Source of the DNA: Enterobacter sp. kpr-6
GTDB lineage: Bacteria > Pseudomonadota > Gammaproteobacteria > Enterobacterales > Enterobacteriaceae
Reading direction: 5' to 3'
Length of the DNA: 64,000 nucleotides
Assembly: GCF_900116015.1 (NCBI RefSeq)
Contig: NZ_FOYH01000007.1
Location: forward strand, 124,001 to 188,000
Positions within the stretch are counted from its first letter, which is position 1, and every line of letters starts with the position of its first letter. A program made the position numbers and the translations under genes. Below, piece after piece: positions 10,333-20,563 of this stretch. The notes beneath the pieces were generated by a model that had not been told where the DNA came from, ran no database searches, and was given only the letters and a program-made list of their open reading frames with translations.

Positions 10333-11820
10333 TTACAGGGTCACGCCGCTTTTGAAAATCGCCAGTTCGCGGAATTCATTGCGCTCGTTACAGGTCTGCT
10401 TGCCGCTGGCGATCTCCGCGATCACATCCACGAATTCATTCAGCAGCTGCGGCATCATTTTGCCGTGGATCAGCTGGCCTGCATCAAAGTCGATCCAGTG
10501 CTTTTTCTTCGCCGCCAGTTCGCTGTTGGTGGAGATTTTCACCGTCGGCACAAAACCGCCGTATGGCGTACCGCGACCGGTCGAGAACAGCACCATGTGA
10601 CAACCGGCACCGGCCAGCGCACTGGTCGCCACCGCATCGTTACCCGGCGCGGAGAGCAGGTTCAGGCCGTGTTTTTGCAGACGCTCGCCATAGCGCAGAA
10701 CGTCAACCACCTGGCTTGCGCCCGCTTTCTGCGTACAGCCGAGGGATTTCTCTTCAAGCGTGGTAATACCACCCGCTTTGTTACCCGGTGATGGGTTCTC
10801 GTAGATCGGCTGATTGTGCGCGATGAAATACTGTTTGAAGTCGTTCACCATGGTGACGGTTTTTTCAAACGTGGTTTCGTCCACGCAGTGGCTCATCAGG
10901 ATCTGCTCGGCACCAAACATTTCCGGCACTTCGGTCAGTACAGTGGTCCCGCCGTTGCCGATCACGTAGTCGGAGAAACGCCCCAGCATCGGGTTGGCGG
11001 TAATGCCGGACAGACCGTCCGAGCCGCCGCACTCGAGGCCAAACTTCAGCTCGCTTAGTTTACCCGGCTCGCGTTTGTCGTGGCGCATCGCTTCATACAG
11101 CTGGTGCATATGCTCCAGGCCCGCTTCCACTTCGTCTTCCTGGTGTTGGCAGACCATGAAGTGAACGCGCTCAGGATCGAACTCACCCAGCGTTTCGCGG
11201 AAGGCGTCAACCTGGTTGTTTTCACAGCCAAGGCCAATCACCAGCACCGCACCCGCATTCGGATGACGCACCATGTTTTGCAGCATGGTGCGGGTGTTGA
11301 TGTGATCGTCACCCAACTGTGAACAGCCATAGGTGTGGCTGAACAGGAACACGCCGTCGGTGCCTTCGGCATCGTGGGTTTCTTTCAGAAAACGGCTCTG
11401 GATCTGACGGGCGATGCCGTTCACGCAGCCTACGGTCGGCAGGATCCACAGTTCATTACGGATCCCCACTTCGCCGTTAGCACGGCGATAGATCTCAACG
11501 TCACGATCGTTCGCCTGCGCTTCTTCTGCCTGAAAATCAGGTTGATAGCTATACTCATCCAGATCGCTCAGGTTAGTGCGGGCATTGTGGGAGTGAATGT
11601 ACTCACCCTCAGCGATTTCCGCCGTGGCGTGACCAATAGGCAAACCGTATTTCACGACGTTTTCGCCCTGATGAATGGTGTGCAGGGCAAATTTGTGCCC
11701 GCGCCCCACAGCCTGGCGAAGTTTCACAGTGTGATTATCTACGGTCACTTCTGCGCCTTCCGCCAGGTCAGCCAGTGCTACTGCGACGTTGTCCAGCGAA
11801 TGGATCTTGATGTATTGCAT
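10333..11820 (-). CDS. uxaA: Altronate dehydratase
   Basis: UxaA dehydrates D-altronate to 2-keto-3-deoxygluconate in galacturonate catabolism and is an iron-dependent enzyme. The 495-residue product has the two parts of the family: an N-terminal SAF-like domain (1-90) and the large UxaA catalytic domain with conserved ECGGSDGLSG and NPSPGNKAGG. GarD in this window (32221) is a paralogue. It is the second gene of a uxaC-uxaA operon, 17 bases after uxaC. The third enzyme of the galacturonate branch, uxaB, is not in the window. Confidence 0.97.
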   Translation of the reverse strand: MQYIKIHSLDNVAVALADLAEGAEVTVDNHTVKLRQAVGRGHKFALHTIHQGENVVKYGLPIGHATAEIAEGEYIHSHNARTNLSDLDEYSYQPDFQAEEAQANDRDVEIYRRANGEVGIRNELWILPTVGCVNGIARQIQSRFLKETHDAEGTDGVFLFSHTYGCSQLGDDHINTRTMLQNMVRHPNAGAVLVIGLGCENNQVDAFRETLGEFDPERVHFMVCQHQEDEVEAGLEHMHQLYEAMRHDKREPGKLSELKFGLECGGSDGLSGITANPMLGRFSDYVIGNGGTTVLTEVPEMFGAEQILMSHCVDETTFEKTVTMVNDFKQYFIAHNQPIYENPSPGNKAGGITTLEEKSLGCTQKAGASQVVDVLRYGERLQKHGLNLLSAPGNDAVATSALAGAGCHMVLFSTGRGTPYGGFVPTVKISTNSELAAKKKHWIDFDAGQLIHGKMMPQLLNEFVDVIAEIASGKQTCNERNEFRELAIFKSGVTL

Positions 11821-11837
11821 ATCAACCTCAAACGGCC

Positions 11838-13343
<1,506 letters not shown>

Positions 13344-13456
13344 TTAGATCAATAAAAGCGGACAAAAAAATTACTCTGAAGGGAGTAAACAACCCGCCAG
13401 CCCGCGCCAGCTCTGGCTTCATCTGAGCAGAACGATAACCACACAAAGAAAAACAC

Positions 13457-13478
13457 TTTTGTGATGTCACTCACCTTT
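13457..13478. promoter_or_regulatory. Candidate CRP site upstream of exuT
   Basis: TGTGA at 13460 and TCACC at 13471 flank exactly six bases, close to the TGTGA-N6-TCACA CRP consensus, immediately beside an ExuR-like box. Catabolite control of exuT is known in E. coli; binding here is inferred. Confidence 0.6.
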
Positions 13479-13479
13479 T

Positions 13480-13497
13480 AAAGTTGTATGACAAGTT
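13480..13497. promoter_or_regulatory. Candidate ExuR box (exuT side)
   Basis: AAAGTTGTATGACAAGTT matches 13 of 18 consensus positions and contains the inverted pair TTGT/ACAA. It abuts the CRP-like site. Confidence 0.5.
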
Positions 13498-13717
13498 ATC
13501 TTGCTGCCGTCGCAATTCATACGCCGACGGAATGCATTACAGGTGATTCATTCATCCAGGTTAACGGTACGGAAACCGAATTTCGCACGAACACTGATGG
13601 CAAGGTTTGGGCCGTACCGGGAACGCCTCCCGGTTCGCCCCCGTTACATAACATCCTCTGTTTACGAGCAGGTGATGAACCGCTGAAAGCGGAAAATTAC
13701 ATAACGATGAGGTTTAC

Positions 13718-15022
13718 ATGCGTAAAATTAAAGGGTTACGTTGGTACATGATAGCGCTGGTGACACTGGGCACCGTGTTAGGCTACTTGACGCGTAATAC
13801 CATTGCTGCGGCTGCGCCAACGCTGATGGAAGAGTTACACATCTCCACGCAGCAATACTCCTATATTATTGCAGCCTACTCGGCGGCTTACACCATCATG
13901 CAGCCTGTTGCGGGCTATGTGCTGGATATCCTCGGTACGAAAGTTGGCTACGCCGTCTTCGCCGTGACCTGGGCAATCTTCTGCGGCGCGACTGCGCTGG
14001 CAGGAAGCTGGGGCGGTCTGGCGCTGGCGCGTGGTGCCGTGGGTGCTGCTGAAGCCGCGATGATCCCGGCGGGCCTGAAAGCTGCGTCCGAGTGGTTCCC
14101 GGCGAAAGAACGTTCTATCGCAGTGGGCTACTTCAACGTCGGTTCCTCTATTGGTGCGATGATTGCGCCGCCGCTGGTGGTGTGGGCAATCGTCATGCAT
14201 AGCTGGCAGCTGGCGTTCATTATCTCCGGCGTACTGAGCTTCGCCTGGGCAATGGCATGGCTGATTTTCTACAAACACCCGCGCGATCAGAAGAAACTGT
14301 CTGAAGAAGAACGCCAGTACATCATTGGTGGTCAGGAAGCGCAGCACCAGACTAACAACGGCAAAAAAATGTCCGTATGGCAGATTCTGGGCACCCGTCA
14401 GTTCTGGGGTATCGCACTGCCGCGTTTCCTGGCAGAACCGGCCTGGGGTACTTTTAACGCCTGGATCCCGCTGTTCATGTTTAAAGTCTACGGCTTTAAC
14501 CTGAAAGAGATCGCGATGTTTGCGTGGATGCCAATGCTGTTCGCTGACCTCGGTTGCATCGTGGGTGGTTACCTGCCGCCGCTGTTCCAGCGCTGGTTTG
14601 GTGTGAACCTGATCGTCTCCCGTAAAATGGTTGTGACCATGGGTGCGGTACTGATGATCGGCCCTGGCATGATCGGCCTGTTCACCAGCCCGTATGTTGC
14701 AATCGGTCTGCTGTGCATCGGTGGTTTTGCGCACCAGTCTCTGTCTGGCGCACTGATCACCCTCTCCTCTGACGTGTTTGGTCGTAACGAAGTGGCCACG
14801 GCTAACGGCCTGACCGGTATGGCGGCCTGGACTGCGAGCACCATGTTTGCTCTGGTGGTCGGTGCGCTGGCTGATACCATCGGCTTCAGCCCGCTGTTCG
14901 CTGTGCTGGCAGTATTCGACATCATGGGTGCGATTGTTATCTGGACCGTACTGAAGAGTAAGTCGGCGGCGGAACTCGAAGAAGAGAAGCGCGGCGTCGG
15001 CGGACCGGCAACGCAGCACTAA
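13718..15022 (+). CDS. exuT: Hexuronate transporter ExuT
   Basis: A 434-residue major-facilitator permease of the ACS (anion:cation symporter) family that imports glucuronate and galacturonate with H+. About 12 hydrophobic helices are visible, with the conserved ARGAVGAAEAAMIPAGLKAASEWFPAKERS-type region of hexuronate transporters split around residue 105. The N-terminus MRKIKGLRWYMIALVTLGT is the E. coli one; ATGAGG precedes the start. It is followed by a strong terminator and then by its repressor gene exuR. Confidence 0.96.
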   Translation: MRKIKGLRWYMIALVTLGTVLGYLTRNTIAAAAPTLMEELHISTQQYSYIIAAYSAAYTIMQPVAGYVLDILGTKVGYAVFAVTWAIFCGATALAGSWGGLALARGAVGAAEAAMIPAGLKAASEWFPAKERSIAVGYFNVGSSIGAMIAPPLVVWAIVMHSWQLAFIISGVLSFAWAMAWLIFYKHPRDQKKLSEEERQYIIGGQEAQHQTNNGKKMSVWQILGTRQFWGIALPRFLAEPAWGTFNAWIPLFMFKVYGFNLKEIAMFAWMPMLFADLGCIVGGYLPPLFQRWFGVNLIVSRKMVVTMGAVLMIGPGMIGLFTSPYVAIGLLCIGGFAHQSLSGALITLSSDVFGRNEVATANGLTGMAAWTASTMFALVVGALADTIGFSPLFAVLAVFDIMGAIVIWTVLKSKSAAELEEEKRGVGGPATQH

Positions 15023-15053
15023 CGTTTTGAATTAATGCACCATGCATTATCCC

Positions 15054-15086
15054 AAATGCCGCTCTGTTATCCAGGGCGGCATTTTT
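15054..15086 (+). terminator. Terminator after exuT
   Basis: AATGCCGC…GCGGCATT stem with TTTTTG following; separates exuT from exuR. Confidence 0.85.
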
Positions 15087-15113
15087 GCTATCTGCGGTGG
15101 TGAGAATGGCGCA

Positions 15114-15131
15114 AAAGTGGTATAACAAATC
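15114..15131. promoter_or_regulatory. Candidate ExuR box upstream of exuR
   Basis: AAAGTGGTATAACAAATC matches 14 of 18 positions of the ExuR/UxuR consensus and lies 30 bases before the exuR start, consistent with autoregulation. Confidence 0.5.
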
Positions 15132-15160
15132 TAATTTATTTCATCTTGCCTGGAGCGCAT

Positions 15161-15937
15161 ATGGAAATCACCGAATCACGTCGTTTGTATCAGCAGCTCG
15201 CCGCTGAGCTAAAGAGCCGCATTGAAAACGGCGTGTATCTTGTCGGTGATAAATTGCCTGCAGAACGCTTTATTGCGGATGAAAAAAGCGTCAGCCGCAC
15301 CGTGGTGCGTGAAGCGATCATCATGCTGGAGGTTGAGGGCTACGTCGAAGTGCGTAAAGGCTCCGGCATCCATGTGGTGTCCAGCCAGGCTAAACATCAT
15401 CAAACCCCGGATGAATCACTGGAGTTTGCCAACTACGGTCCGTTCGAGTTGTTGCAGGCCCGCCAGCTTATTGAAAGTAATATCGCCGAGTTTGCTGCCA
15501 CCCAGGTGACCAAACAGGACATCATGAAGCTGATGGAAATCCAGGATAACGCGCGCAAAGAAAAATGCTTCCGCGACTCCGAATGGGATTTGCAGTTCCA
15601 TGTTCAGGTGGCGCTTGCCACACAAAATACGGCGCTGGCGGCAATCGTTGAAAAAATGTGGACTCAGCGCGTGCACAACCCGTACTGGAAGAAACTGCAC
15701 GATCACATCGATTTACGCACCGTGGATAACTGGTGCGACGACCACGATCAAATCCTTAAGGCCCTGATTCGTAAAGATCCGCACGCCGCAAAACTGGCGA
15801 TGTGGCAGCACCTGGAAAACACCAAACAGATGCTGTTTAACGAAACCAGCGATGACTTCGAATTCAACGCCGACCGCTATCTTTTTGCCGATAATCCGGT
15901 CGTTCACCTCGATACCGTGGCAAGCGCGGTAAAATAA
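15161..15937 (+). CDS. exuR: Hexuronate utilisation repressor ExuR
   Basis: A 258-residue GntR-family, FadR-subfamily repressor of exuT and the uxaCA operon, released by galacturonate-derived inducer. An N-terminal winged helix ([36 protein letters not shown]) is followed by an FCD ligand domain with His and Asp residues of the metal site ([21 protein letters not shown]). The start at 15161 is preferred over 15146 because it gives the E. coli length and has TGGAGCG upstream. Monocistronic behind its own promoter. Confidence 0.96.
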   Translation: MEITESRRLYQQLAAELKSRIENGVYLVGDKLPAERFIADEKSVSRTVVREAIIMLEVEGYVEVRKGSGIHVVSSQAKHHQTPDESLEFANYGPFELLQARQLIESNIAEFAATQVTKQDIMKLMEIQDNARKEKCFRDSEWDLQFHVQVALATQNTALAAIVEKMWTQRVHNPYWKKLHDHIDLRTVDNWCDDHDQILKALIRKDPHAAKLAMWQHLENTKQMLFNETSDDFEFNADRYLFADNPVVHLDTVASAVK

Positions 15938-16267
15938 GCGCTTTCTTTTTCCTGTGCGGGCGTGACTGCGCCTGCGCTTGTTTCGCAGTAAGCTAACGGT
16001 ATAGAGTGTCAGCCTTTGTAAATAGGCTGGTCACCCCCCTCCCCCGCAAGCAAAATCATTCCTCAACAGCCTGCAAATTCTGTGACGCAGAATCTGGGGG
16101 TTTGTTACAATTAGATGCACTTTGCCATTGCGTATGTTTACAGAGACCCCCGGTTTAGCTGCACTCTGCTTTACCCACGTGCGACCATAATGAAATAACG
16201 ACAATATCGCCGTGCTTTTGGCTCTCTGTGTCCCGCGTGACGTTAACCGATGTACCAGGAATACTGA
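15938..16267. other. Non-coding gap between exuR and yqjA
   Basis: 330 bases with no gene seen. It contains a small hairpin, CAGCCT at 16010 with AGGCTG at 16024, without a T tract. The rest presumably carries the yqjA promoter. E. coli yqjA-mzrA is under CpxR control, but no convincing paired GTAAA CpxR box was found. Confidence 0.5.
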
Positions 16268-16930
16268 ATGGAACTATTTACCCAGTTACTTAACGCGTTG
16301 TGGAGCCAGGATTATGAGACGCTGGCAAATCCCTCCATGATTGGCATGCTTTATTTTGTTTTGTTTATGATTTTGTTCCTGGAAAATGGCCTGCTTCCCG
16401 CCGCGTTTCTGCCCGGCGACAGCCTGCTGGTGCTGGTTGGCGTATTGATTGCCAAAGGTGCGATGGGCTATCCGCAGACCATTCTGCTGTTAACCGCCGC
16501 GGCAAGCCTCGGCTGTTGGGTCAGCTATATTCAGGGCCGATGGCTGGGAAATACCCGTATTGTACAAAACTGGCTTTCACACCTGCCTGCACATTACCAC
16601 CAGCGCGCACACCATATGTTTCATAAACATGGGCTCTCTGCGCTACTGATTGGTCGTTTTATTGCCTTTGTTCGCACATTGTTACCAACTATTGCCGGAC
16701 TTTCGGGTCTGAATAACGCGCGCTTTCAGTTTTTCAACTGGGTAAGCGGTCTGCTGTGGGTCGTGATCCTGACGACGCTGGGTTATTTGCTGGGCAAAAC
16801 GCCCGTATTTCTCAAATACGAAGATGCGCTGATGTCCTGCCTGATGCTGTTGCCGGTGGTACTGCTGGTGTTTGGACTCATCGGCTCGCTGGTGGTGCTG
16901 TGGAAAAAGAAACATGGGAACAGGGAATAA
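16268..16930 (+). CDS. yqjA: DedA-family membrane protein YqjA
   Basis: A 220-residue DedA-family inner-membrane protein. In E. coli YqjA supports proton-motive-force-linked processes, alkaline tolerance and resistance to cationic compounds, partly redundant with YghB. The functionally required residues are present at the E. coli positions: Glu39, Asp51 (FLPGDSLL), Arg130 and Arg136 ([12 protein letters not shown]). Several hydrophobic helices follow. It is co-transcribed with mzrA, one base apart. Confidence 0.95.
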   Translation: MELFTQLLNALWSQDYETLANPSMIGMLYFVLFMILFLENGLLPAAFLPGDSLLVLVGVLIAKGAMGYPQTILLLTAAASLGCWVSYIQGRWLGNTRIVQNWLSHLPAHYHQRAHHMFHKHGLSALLIGRFIAFVRTLLPTIAGLSGLNNARFQFFNWVSGLLWVVILTTLGYLLGKTPVFLKYEDALMSCLMLLPVVLLVFGLIGSLVVLWKKKHGNRE

Positions 16931-16931
16931 G

Positions 16932-17315
16932 ATGTTTACTCAACGCGTTGCCGTAAGGCGTTTCGCCCTGATGCTGACGCTACTTGTCGCGTTCAGCGTC
17001 CTTTTTGTCGCGTGGGCAACGTTACAGCAGCGAGAATCGACGCTGGCCATCCGCCCGGCCAGCCAGAGCGTTAGCGTGCCGGATGGCTTCTCCATCTGGC
17101 ATCATCTGGACGCCAATGGCATTCGCTTTAAAAGTATTACCCCGCAAAACGATACCTTACTCATCAAATTCGACTCCAGCGCCCAGAGCGCGGCGGCAAA
17201 AGTGGTGCTCGATCGTACCCTGCCGCACGGTTATATCATCGCGTTACAGGACGATGACGACCATACTGCCGCCTGGCTGTCGCGGTTGCGTGACACGCCA
17301 CATCGCCTGGGTTAG
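16932..17315 (+). CDS. mzrA: EnvZ/OmpR modulator MzrA
   Basis: A 127-residue small inner-membrane protein with one N-terminal transmembrane helix (about residues 11-28) and a periplasmic domain. In E. coli MzrA binds the sensor EnvZ and connects the Cpx and EnvZ/OmpR systems. The start at 16932, directly after the yqjA stop, gives the E. coli length; a longer frame from 16872 overlaps yqjA. Operon yqjA-mzrA. Confidence 0.93.
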   Translation: MFTQRVAVRRFALMLTLLVAFSVLFVAWATLQQRESTLAIRPASQSVSVPDGFSIWHHLDANGIRFKSITPQNDTLLIKFDSSAQSAAAKVVLDRTLPHGYIIALQDDDDHTAAWLSRLRDTPHRLG

Positions 17316-17463
17316 TGACTTCAATTATTCCGAATCTTTTCACCTACTTTGGTGTTCTCTCCGTTAGTTACTATGCTTAACAGACGGGCACGTTGTAACT
17401 CTTCTCATCAACTGGATATCGGCATCGCGTTGCGCTGCCGGGCAACAATGGAAGGTTTTACGA

Positions 17464-17832
17464 ATGAAATACCGCATTGCGCTGGCGTTAGCCCTTATTT
17501 CTTTGAGTACCGCTTCACAGGCTGTTTCCCTTTGTCAGGAAAAAGAGCAAGACATACAAAAGGAAATCACTTACGCCCAGAAGCACAATAATCAGAGCCG
17601 GATTGACGGTCTGAACAAAGCACTCAAAGAAGTCAGAGCAAACTGTACGGACAGCAAGTTACGTGCAGATCACCAGAAGAAAATTGCCGGGCAGAAAGAA
17701 GAGATCGCTGAACGTAAGCAAGATCTTCAGGAAGCGAAGCAAAAGGGCGATGCGGATAAAGTGACCAAACGTGAACATAAGCTGCAAGAAGCACAGAACG
17801 AACTGAAAGCGCTTGAGGCTCGTGATTATTAA
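17464..17832 (+). CDS. yqjC: Periplasmic DUF1090 protein YqjC
   Basis: A 122-residue secreted protein with a cleavable signal peptide (1-20, ending SQA) and a mature domain of charged alpha-helix rich in Lys, Glu and Gln, likely coiled coil. It belongs to DUF1090. Function unknown; in E. coli the yqjCDEK genes form one unit and are associated with stress. A GGAAGG ribosome site precedes the start. Confidence 0.93.
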   Translation: MKYRIALALALISLSTASQAVSLCQEKEQDIQKEITYAQKHNNQSRIDGLNKALKEVRANCTDSKLRADHQKKIAGQKEEIAERKQDLQEAKQKGDADKVTKREHKLQEAQNELKALEARDY

Positions 17833-17864
17833 AGGAAGTTAACACTCACTCACTGGAGAGAACT

Positions 17865-18173
17865 ATGTCTAAAGATACCACTTCGGAACATCTGCGCACT
17901 GAGTTGAAATCCCTGACCGATACCCTGGAAGAAGTGCTGAACAGCTCCGGGGAAAAATCGAAAGAAGAGTTGAGTAAGCTGCGCAGTAAAGCGGAACGCG
18001 CACTGCATGAAAGCCGTTATCGTCTGGGTGAAACCAGCGACGTCATCGCGAAACAAACGCGTGAAGCGGCAACCAAAGCGGACGAATACGTTCGCGAAAA
18101 CCCCTGGACAGGAGTAGGCATCGGTGCCGCGATTGGTGTGGTACTGGGTGTGCTGCTAACTTCACGGCGCTAA
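17865..18173 (+). CDS. yqjD: Ribosome-associated membrane protein YqjD (ElaB/YqjD family)
   Basis: A 102-residue DUF883 protein. The first 75 residues are charged helix, and the C-terminus is a single membrane anchor (WTGVGIGAAIGVVLGVLLTSRR). In E. coli YqjD anchors stationary-phase 70S/100S ribosomes to the inner membrane and is RpoS-dependent. It follows yqjC by 32 bases and is one base ahead of yqjE. Confidence 0.94.
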   Translation: MSKDTTSEHLRTELKSLTDTLEEVLNSSGEKSKEELSKLRSKAERALHESRYRLGETSDVIAKQTREAATKADEYVRENPWTGVGIGAAIGVVLGVLLTSRR

Positions 18174-18174
18174 T

Positions 18175-18570
18175 ATGGCAGATTCACGTCAAACACACGG
18201 GCCTGCAAAAAGCGTATTGGGTATCGGGCAGCGCATTGTCACCATCATTGTAGAAATGGTGGAAACGCGTGTGCGGCTGGCCGTGGTCGAACTGGAAGAA
18301 GAAAAAGCAAATCTCTTCCAGTTACTCCTGATGCTGGGATTGACCATGCTGTTCGCCGCTTTTGGTCTGATGAGTCTGATGGTTCTCATTATTTGGGCAG
18401 TCGATCCACAATATCGTCTTAATGTGATGATCGGCACCACGGTGGTACTGCTTCTGGCGGCGCTTATCGGCGGGATCTGGACGATGCGCAAAGTGCGTCA
18501 CTCCACCCTGCTGCGTCATACGCGTCAGGAGCTGGCCAACGATCGGTCGCTGCTGGAGGATGACAAATAG
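18175..18570 (+). CDS. yqjE: Phage-holin-like membrane protein YqjE
   Basis: A 131-residue protein with two adjacent hydrophobic helices (about 45-70 and 80-100), of the YqjE putative Actinobacteriophage holin III family. Function unknown. Tight coupling to yqjD (one base) and yqjK (one-base overlap) indicates one transcript. Confidence 0.92.
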   Translation: MADSRQTHGPAKSVLGIGQRIVTIIVEMVETRVRLAVVELEEEKANLFQLLLMLGLTMLFAAFGLMSLMVLIIWAVDPQYRLNVMIGTTVVLLLAALIGGIWTMRKVRHSTLLRHTRQELANDRSLLEDDK

Positions 18571-18866
18571 TGAGCAATCAGGCTGAACGTCAAAAACGCA
18601 AAGCAATGCTGTTGAGCCAGATCCAACAGCAGCGTCTTGATCTCACCGCCAGTCGCCGTGACTGGCTTGAGGTGACAGGCGCTTACGATCGCGGATGGAA
18701 CACGTTACTCAGCCTGCGCTCATGGGCACTGGTCGGAAGTAGCGTGCTGGCTATCCGCACCGTTCGTCATCCTAACTTTCTGCTGCGCTGGGCAAAACGC
18801 GGCTTTGGTGCATGGAGTGCGTGGCGTCTGCTGCAAACGACCATTCGCCAACAGCAACTGCGTTAA
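18570..18866 (+). CDS. yqjK: YqjK family protein
   Basis: A 98-residue basic protein starting at a GTG whose first base is the last base of the yqjE stop. Its wording (LLSQIQQQRLDLTASRRDWLEVTGAYDR, LLSLRSWALVGSSV) matches E. coli YqjK. A short hydrophobic stretch near 50-65 suggests membrane association. Function unknown. A perfect ten-base-arm hairpin follows. Confidence 0.92.
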   Translation: MSNQAERQKRKAMLLSQIQQQRLDLTASRRDWLEVTGAYDRGWNTLLSLRSWALVGSSVLAIRTVRHPNFLLRWAKRGFGAWSAWRLLQTTIRQQQLR

Positions 18867-18876
18867 TCCCCTCCTA

Positions 18877-18903
18877 ACGCCGGGTAGCACGTTTACCCGG
18901 CGT
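18877..18903. terminator. Hairpin after yqjK
   Basis: ACGCCGGGTA at 18877-18886 pairs perfectly with TACCCGGCGT at 18894-18903. It lacks a long T tract, so it may be a REP-type stabiliser or a weak terminator. Confidence 0.6.
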
Positions 18904-19062
18904 CATTCCCTCAGATATTTTGAAGAAGATTGACAGTATTCCTAGCTAACAATCATTCACGCCCACGTTTATTATCCTCTCCATCGACAGCAAACCCGCG
19001 GCCCACGCCGTAATTGATTGAATTAATTCATCTGCACACAGAGTGAATTCCTGGAGAGGAAA

Positions 19063-19455
19063 ATGAAAAAATTAGAAGATGTTGGTGTACTGGTTGCACG
19101 TATTTTAATGCCTGTTCTGTTCATCTATGCAGGCTGGGGCAAAATCACAGGTTATGCCGGCACACAGCAGTATATGGAAGCGATGGGCGTTCCGGGCTTC
19201 ATGCTGCCACTGGTTATCCTGCTTGAGTTTGGCGGCGGTCTGGCAATCCTGTTCGGCTTCCTGACCCGTACTACGGCGCTGTTCACCGTGATTTTTACCA
19301 TCATCACCTCGTTTATCTTCCACAGCAATTTCGCGGAAGGTGTTAACCAGCTGATGTTTATGAAAAACATCACCATTTCAGGCGGCTTCCTGCTGCTGGC
19401 AGTGACCGGGCCAGGCGCATACAGCATCGACCGTGTGCTGAATAAAAAGTGGTAA
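19063..19455 (+). CDS. yqjF: DoxX-family membrane protein YqjF
   Basis: A 130-residue four-helix inner-membrane protein of the DoxX family, with the family wording ARILMPVLFIYAGWGKI and LEFGGGLAILFGF. Catalytic activity is not established; E. coli yqjFG is linked to response to aromatic compounds. A good GGAGAGGA ribosome site precedes it. A strong terminator at 19477 separates it from yqjG, although read-through is possible. Confidence 0.93.
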   Translation: MKKLEDVGVLVARILMPVLFIYAGWGKITGYAGTQQYMEAMGVPGFMLPLVILLEFGGGLAILFGFLTRTTALFTVIFTIITSFIFHSNFAEGVNQLMFMKNITISGGFLLLAVTGPGAYSIDRVLNKKW

Positions 19456-19476
19456 TCTGACTATACTGAAAGAATC

Positions 19477-19505
19477 AAAAAACGAGGGACCTTCCCTCGT
19501 TTTTG
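19477..19505 (+). terminator. Terminator between yqjF and yqjG
   Basis: AAAAAACGAGGGA and TCCCTCGTTTTT form a stem with A and T tracts on either side. Confidence 0.85.
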
Positions 19506-19525
19506 CTATCCGGAGGAGAGAGAAA

Positions 19526-20530
19526 ATGGGACAACTGATCGACGGCGTCTGGCATGACACCTGGTATGACACCAAATCAACCGGAGGCAAATTTCAACGT
19601 TCTGTCTCGGCTTACCGTAACTGGCTCACCGCCGATGGCGCGCCGGGTCCAACGGGCGAAGGCGGTTTTGCAGCAGAAAAAGACCGCTATCATCTTTACG
19701 TCTCGCTGGCCTGCCCCTGGGCGCACCGCACGCTGATCCTGCGCAAACTGAAAGGCCTGGAGCCGTTCATTGACGTGTCGGTAGTCAATCCGCTGATGCT
19801 GGAAAACGGCTGGACCTTTGATGACAACTTCCCGGCGGCCACCGGTGACACCCTCTATCAGCACGATTTTCTCTATCAGCTTTACCTGCATGCCGATCCG
19901 CACTACACCGGTCGCGTCACGGTGCCGGTGCTGTGGGATAAAAAGAATCACACCATTGTCAGCAATGAATCCGCTGACATCATCCGCATGTTCAATACCG
20001 CGTTTGATGCCCAGGGCGCAAAAGCAGGCGATTACTACCCGCCGGAACTGCGCGATAAAATTGATGAACTGAACGGCTGGATCTACGACAACGTGAACAA
20101 CGGCGTCTACAAAGCCGGTTTTGCCACCAGCCAGGAAGCCTACGACGACGCCGTGACCCATGTGTTCGAGGCGCTGTCCCGCCTGGAACAGATTCTGGGC
20201 CAGCACCGCTACCTGACCGGCGATCGCCTGACGGAAGCCGACATCCGCCTGTGGACCACGCTGGTTCGTTTTGATCCGGTCTACGTGACCCATTTTAAAT
20301 GCGACAAGTACCGCATCAGTGATTACCTGAATCTGTACGGCTTTTTGCGCGATCTCTGGCAGACGCCGGGCATTGCGGAAACAGTGGATTTCGGCCATAT
20401 CCGCACGCACTACTATCGCAGCCACAAAACCATTAACCCGACGGGGATTATTTCCATCGGCCCGTGGCAGGATCTGGACGAACCGCACGGTCGCGATACC
20501 CGTTTCGGCGCGGGTGAATCCGACGAGTAA
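19526..20530 (+). CDS. yqjG: Glutathionyl-hydroquinone reductase YqjG
   Basis: A 334-residue Xi-class glutathione transferase that reduces glutathionyl-hydroquinones in the cytoplasm. The thioredoxin-fold N-terminal half carries the catalytic Cys63 in SLACPWAHR; the VTVPVLWD and SNESADIIRMF segments form the glutathione site. The C-terminal helical half has the family's YLTGDRLTEADIRLWTTLVRFDPVY. Slightly longer than the E. coli 328 residues. It is followed by a hairpin shared with the convergent isomerase gene. Confidence 0.95.
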   Translation: MGQLIDGVWHDTWYDTKSTGGKFQRSVSAYRNWLTADGAPGPTGEGGFAAEKDRYHLYVSLACPWAHRTLILRKLKGLEPFIDVSVVNPLMLENGWTFDDNFPAATGDTLYQHDFLYQLYLHADPHYTGRVTVPVLWDKKNHTIVSNESADIIRMFNTAFDAQGAKAGDYYPPELRDKIDELNGWIYDNVNNGVYKAGFATSQEAYDDAVTHVFEALSRLEQILGQHRYLTGDRLTEADIRLWTTLVRFDPVYVTHFKCDKYRISDYLNLYGFLRDLWQTPGIAETVDFGHIRTHYYRSHKTINPTGIISIGPWQDLDEPHGRDTRFGAGESDE

Positions 20531-20538
20531 TCCTTCAT

Positions 20539-20563
20539 GCGGCAGCGGATTTACCGTTGCCGC
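20539..20563. terminator. Hairpin between yqjG and the convergent isomerase gene
   Basis: GCGGCAGCGG pairs with CCGTTGCCGC (one G-T pair), followed by AGTTTTG on the plus strand. It covers the stop of the convergent gene. Confidence 0.65.

Noticed and set aside
13488-13751. 87-codon open frame in the exuT leader
   Set aside because: It runs into exuT out of frame, lacks a good ribosome site and has no recognised homologue; regarded as leader sequence.
13835-15019. 394-codon open frame antisense to exuT
   Set aside because: A shadow of the conserved transporter, with no family resemblance and an implausible Gln/His/Arg-rich composition.
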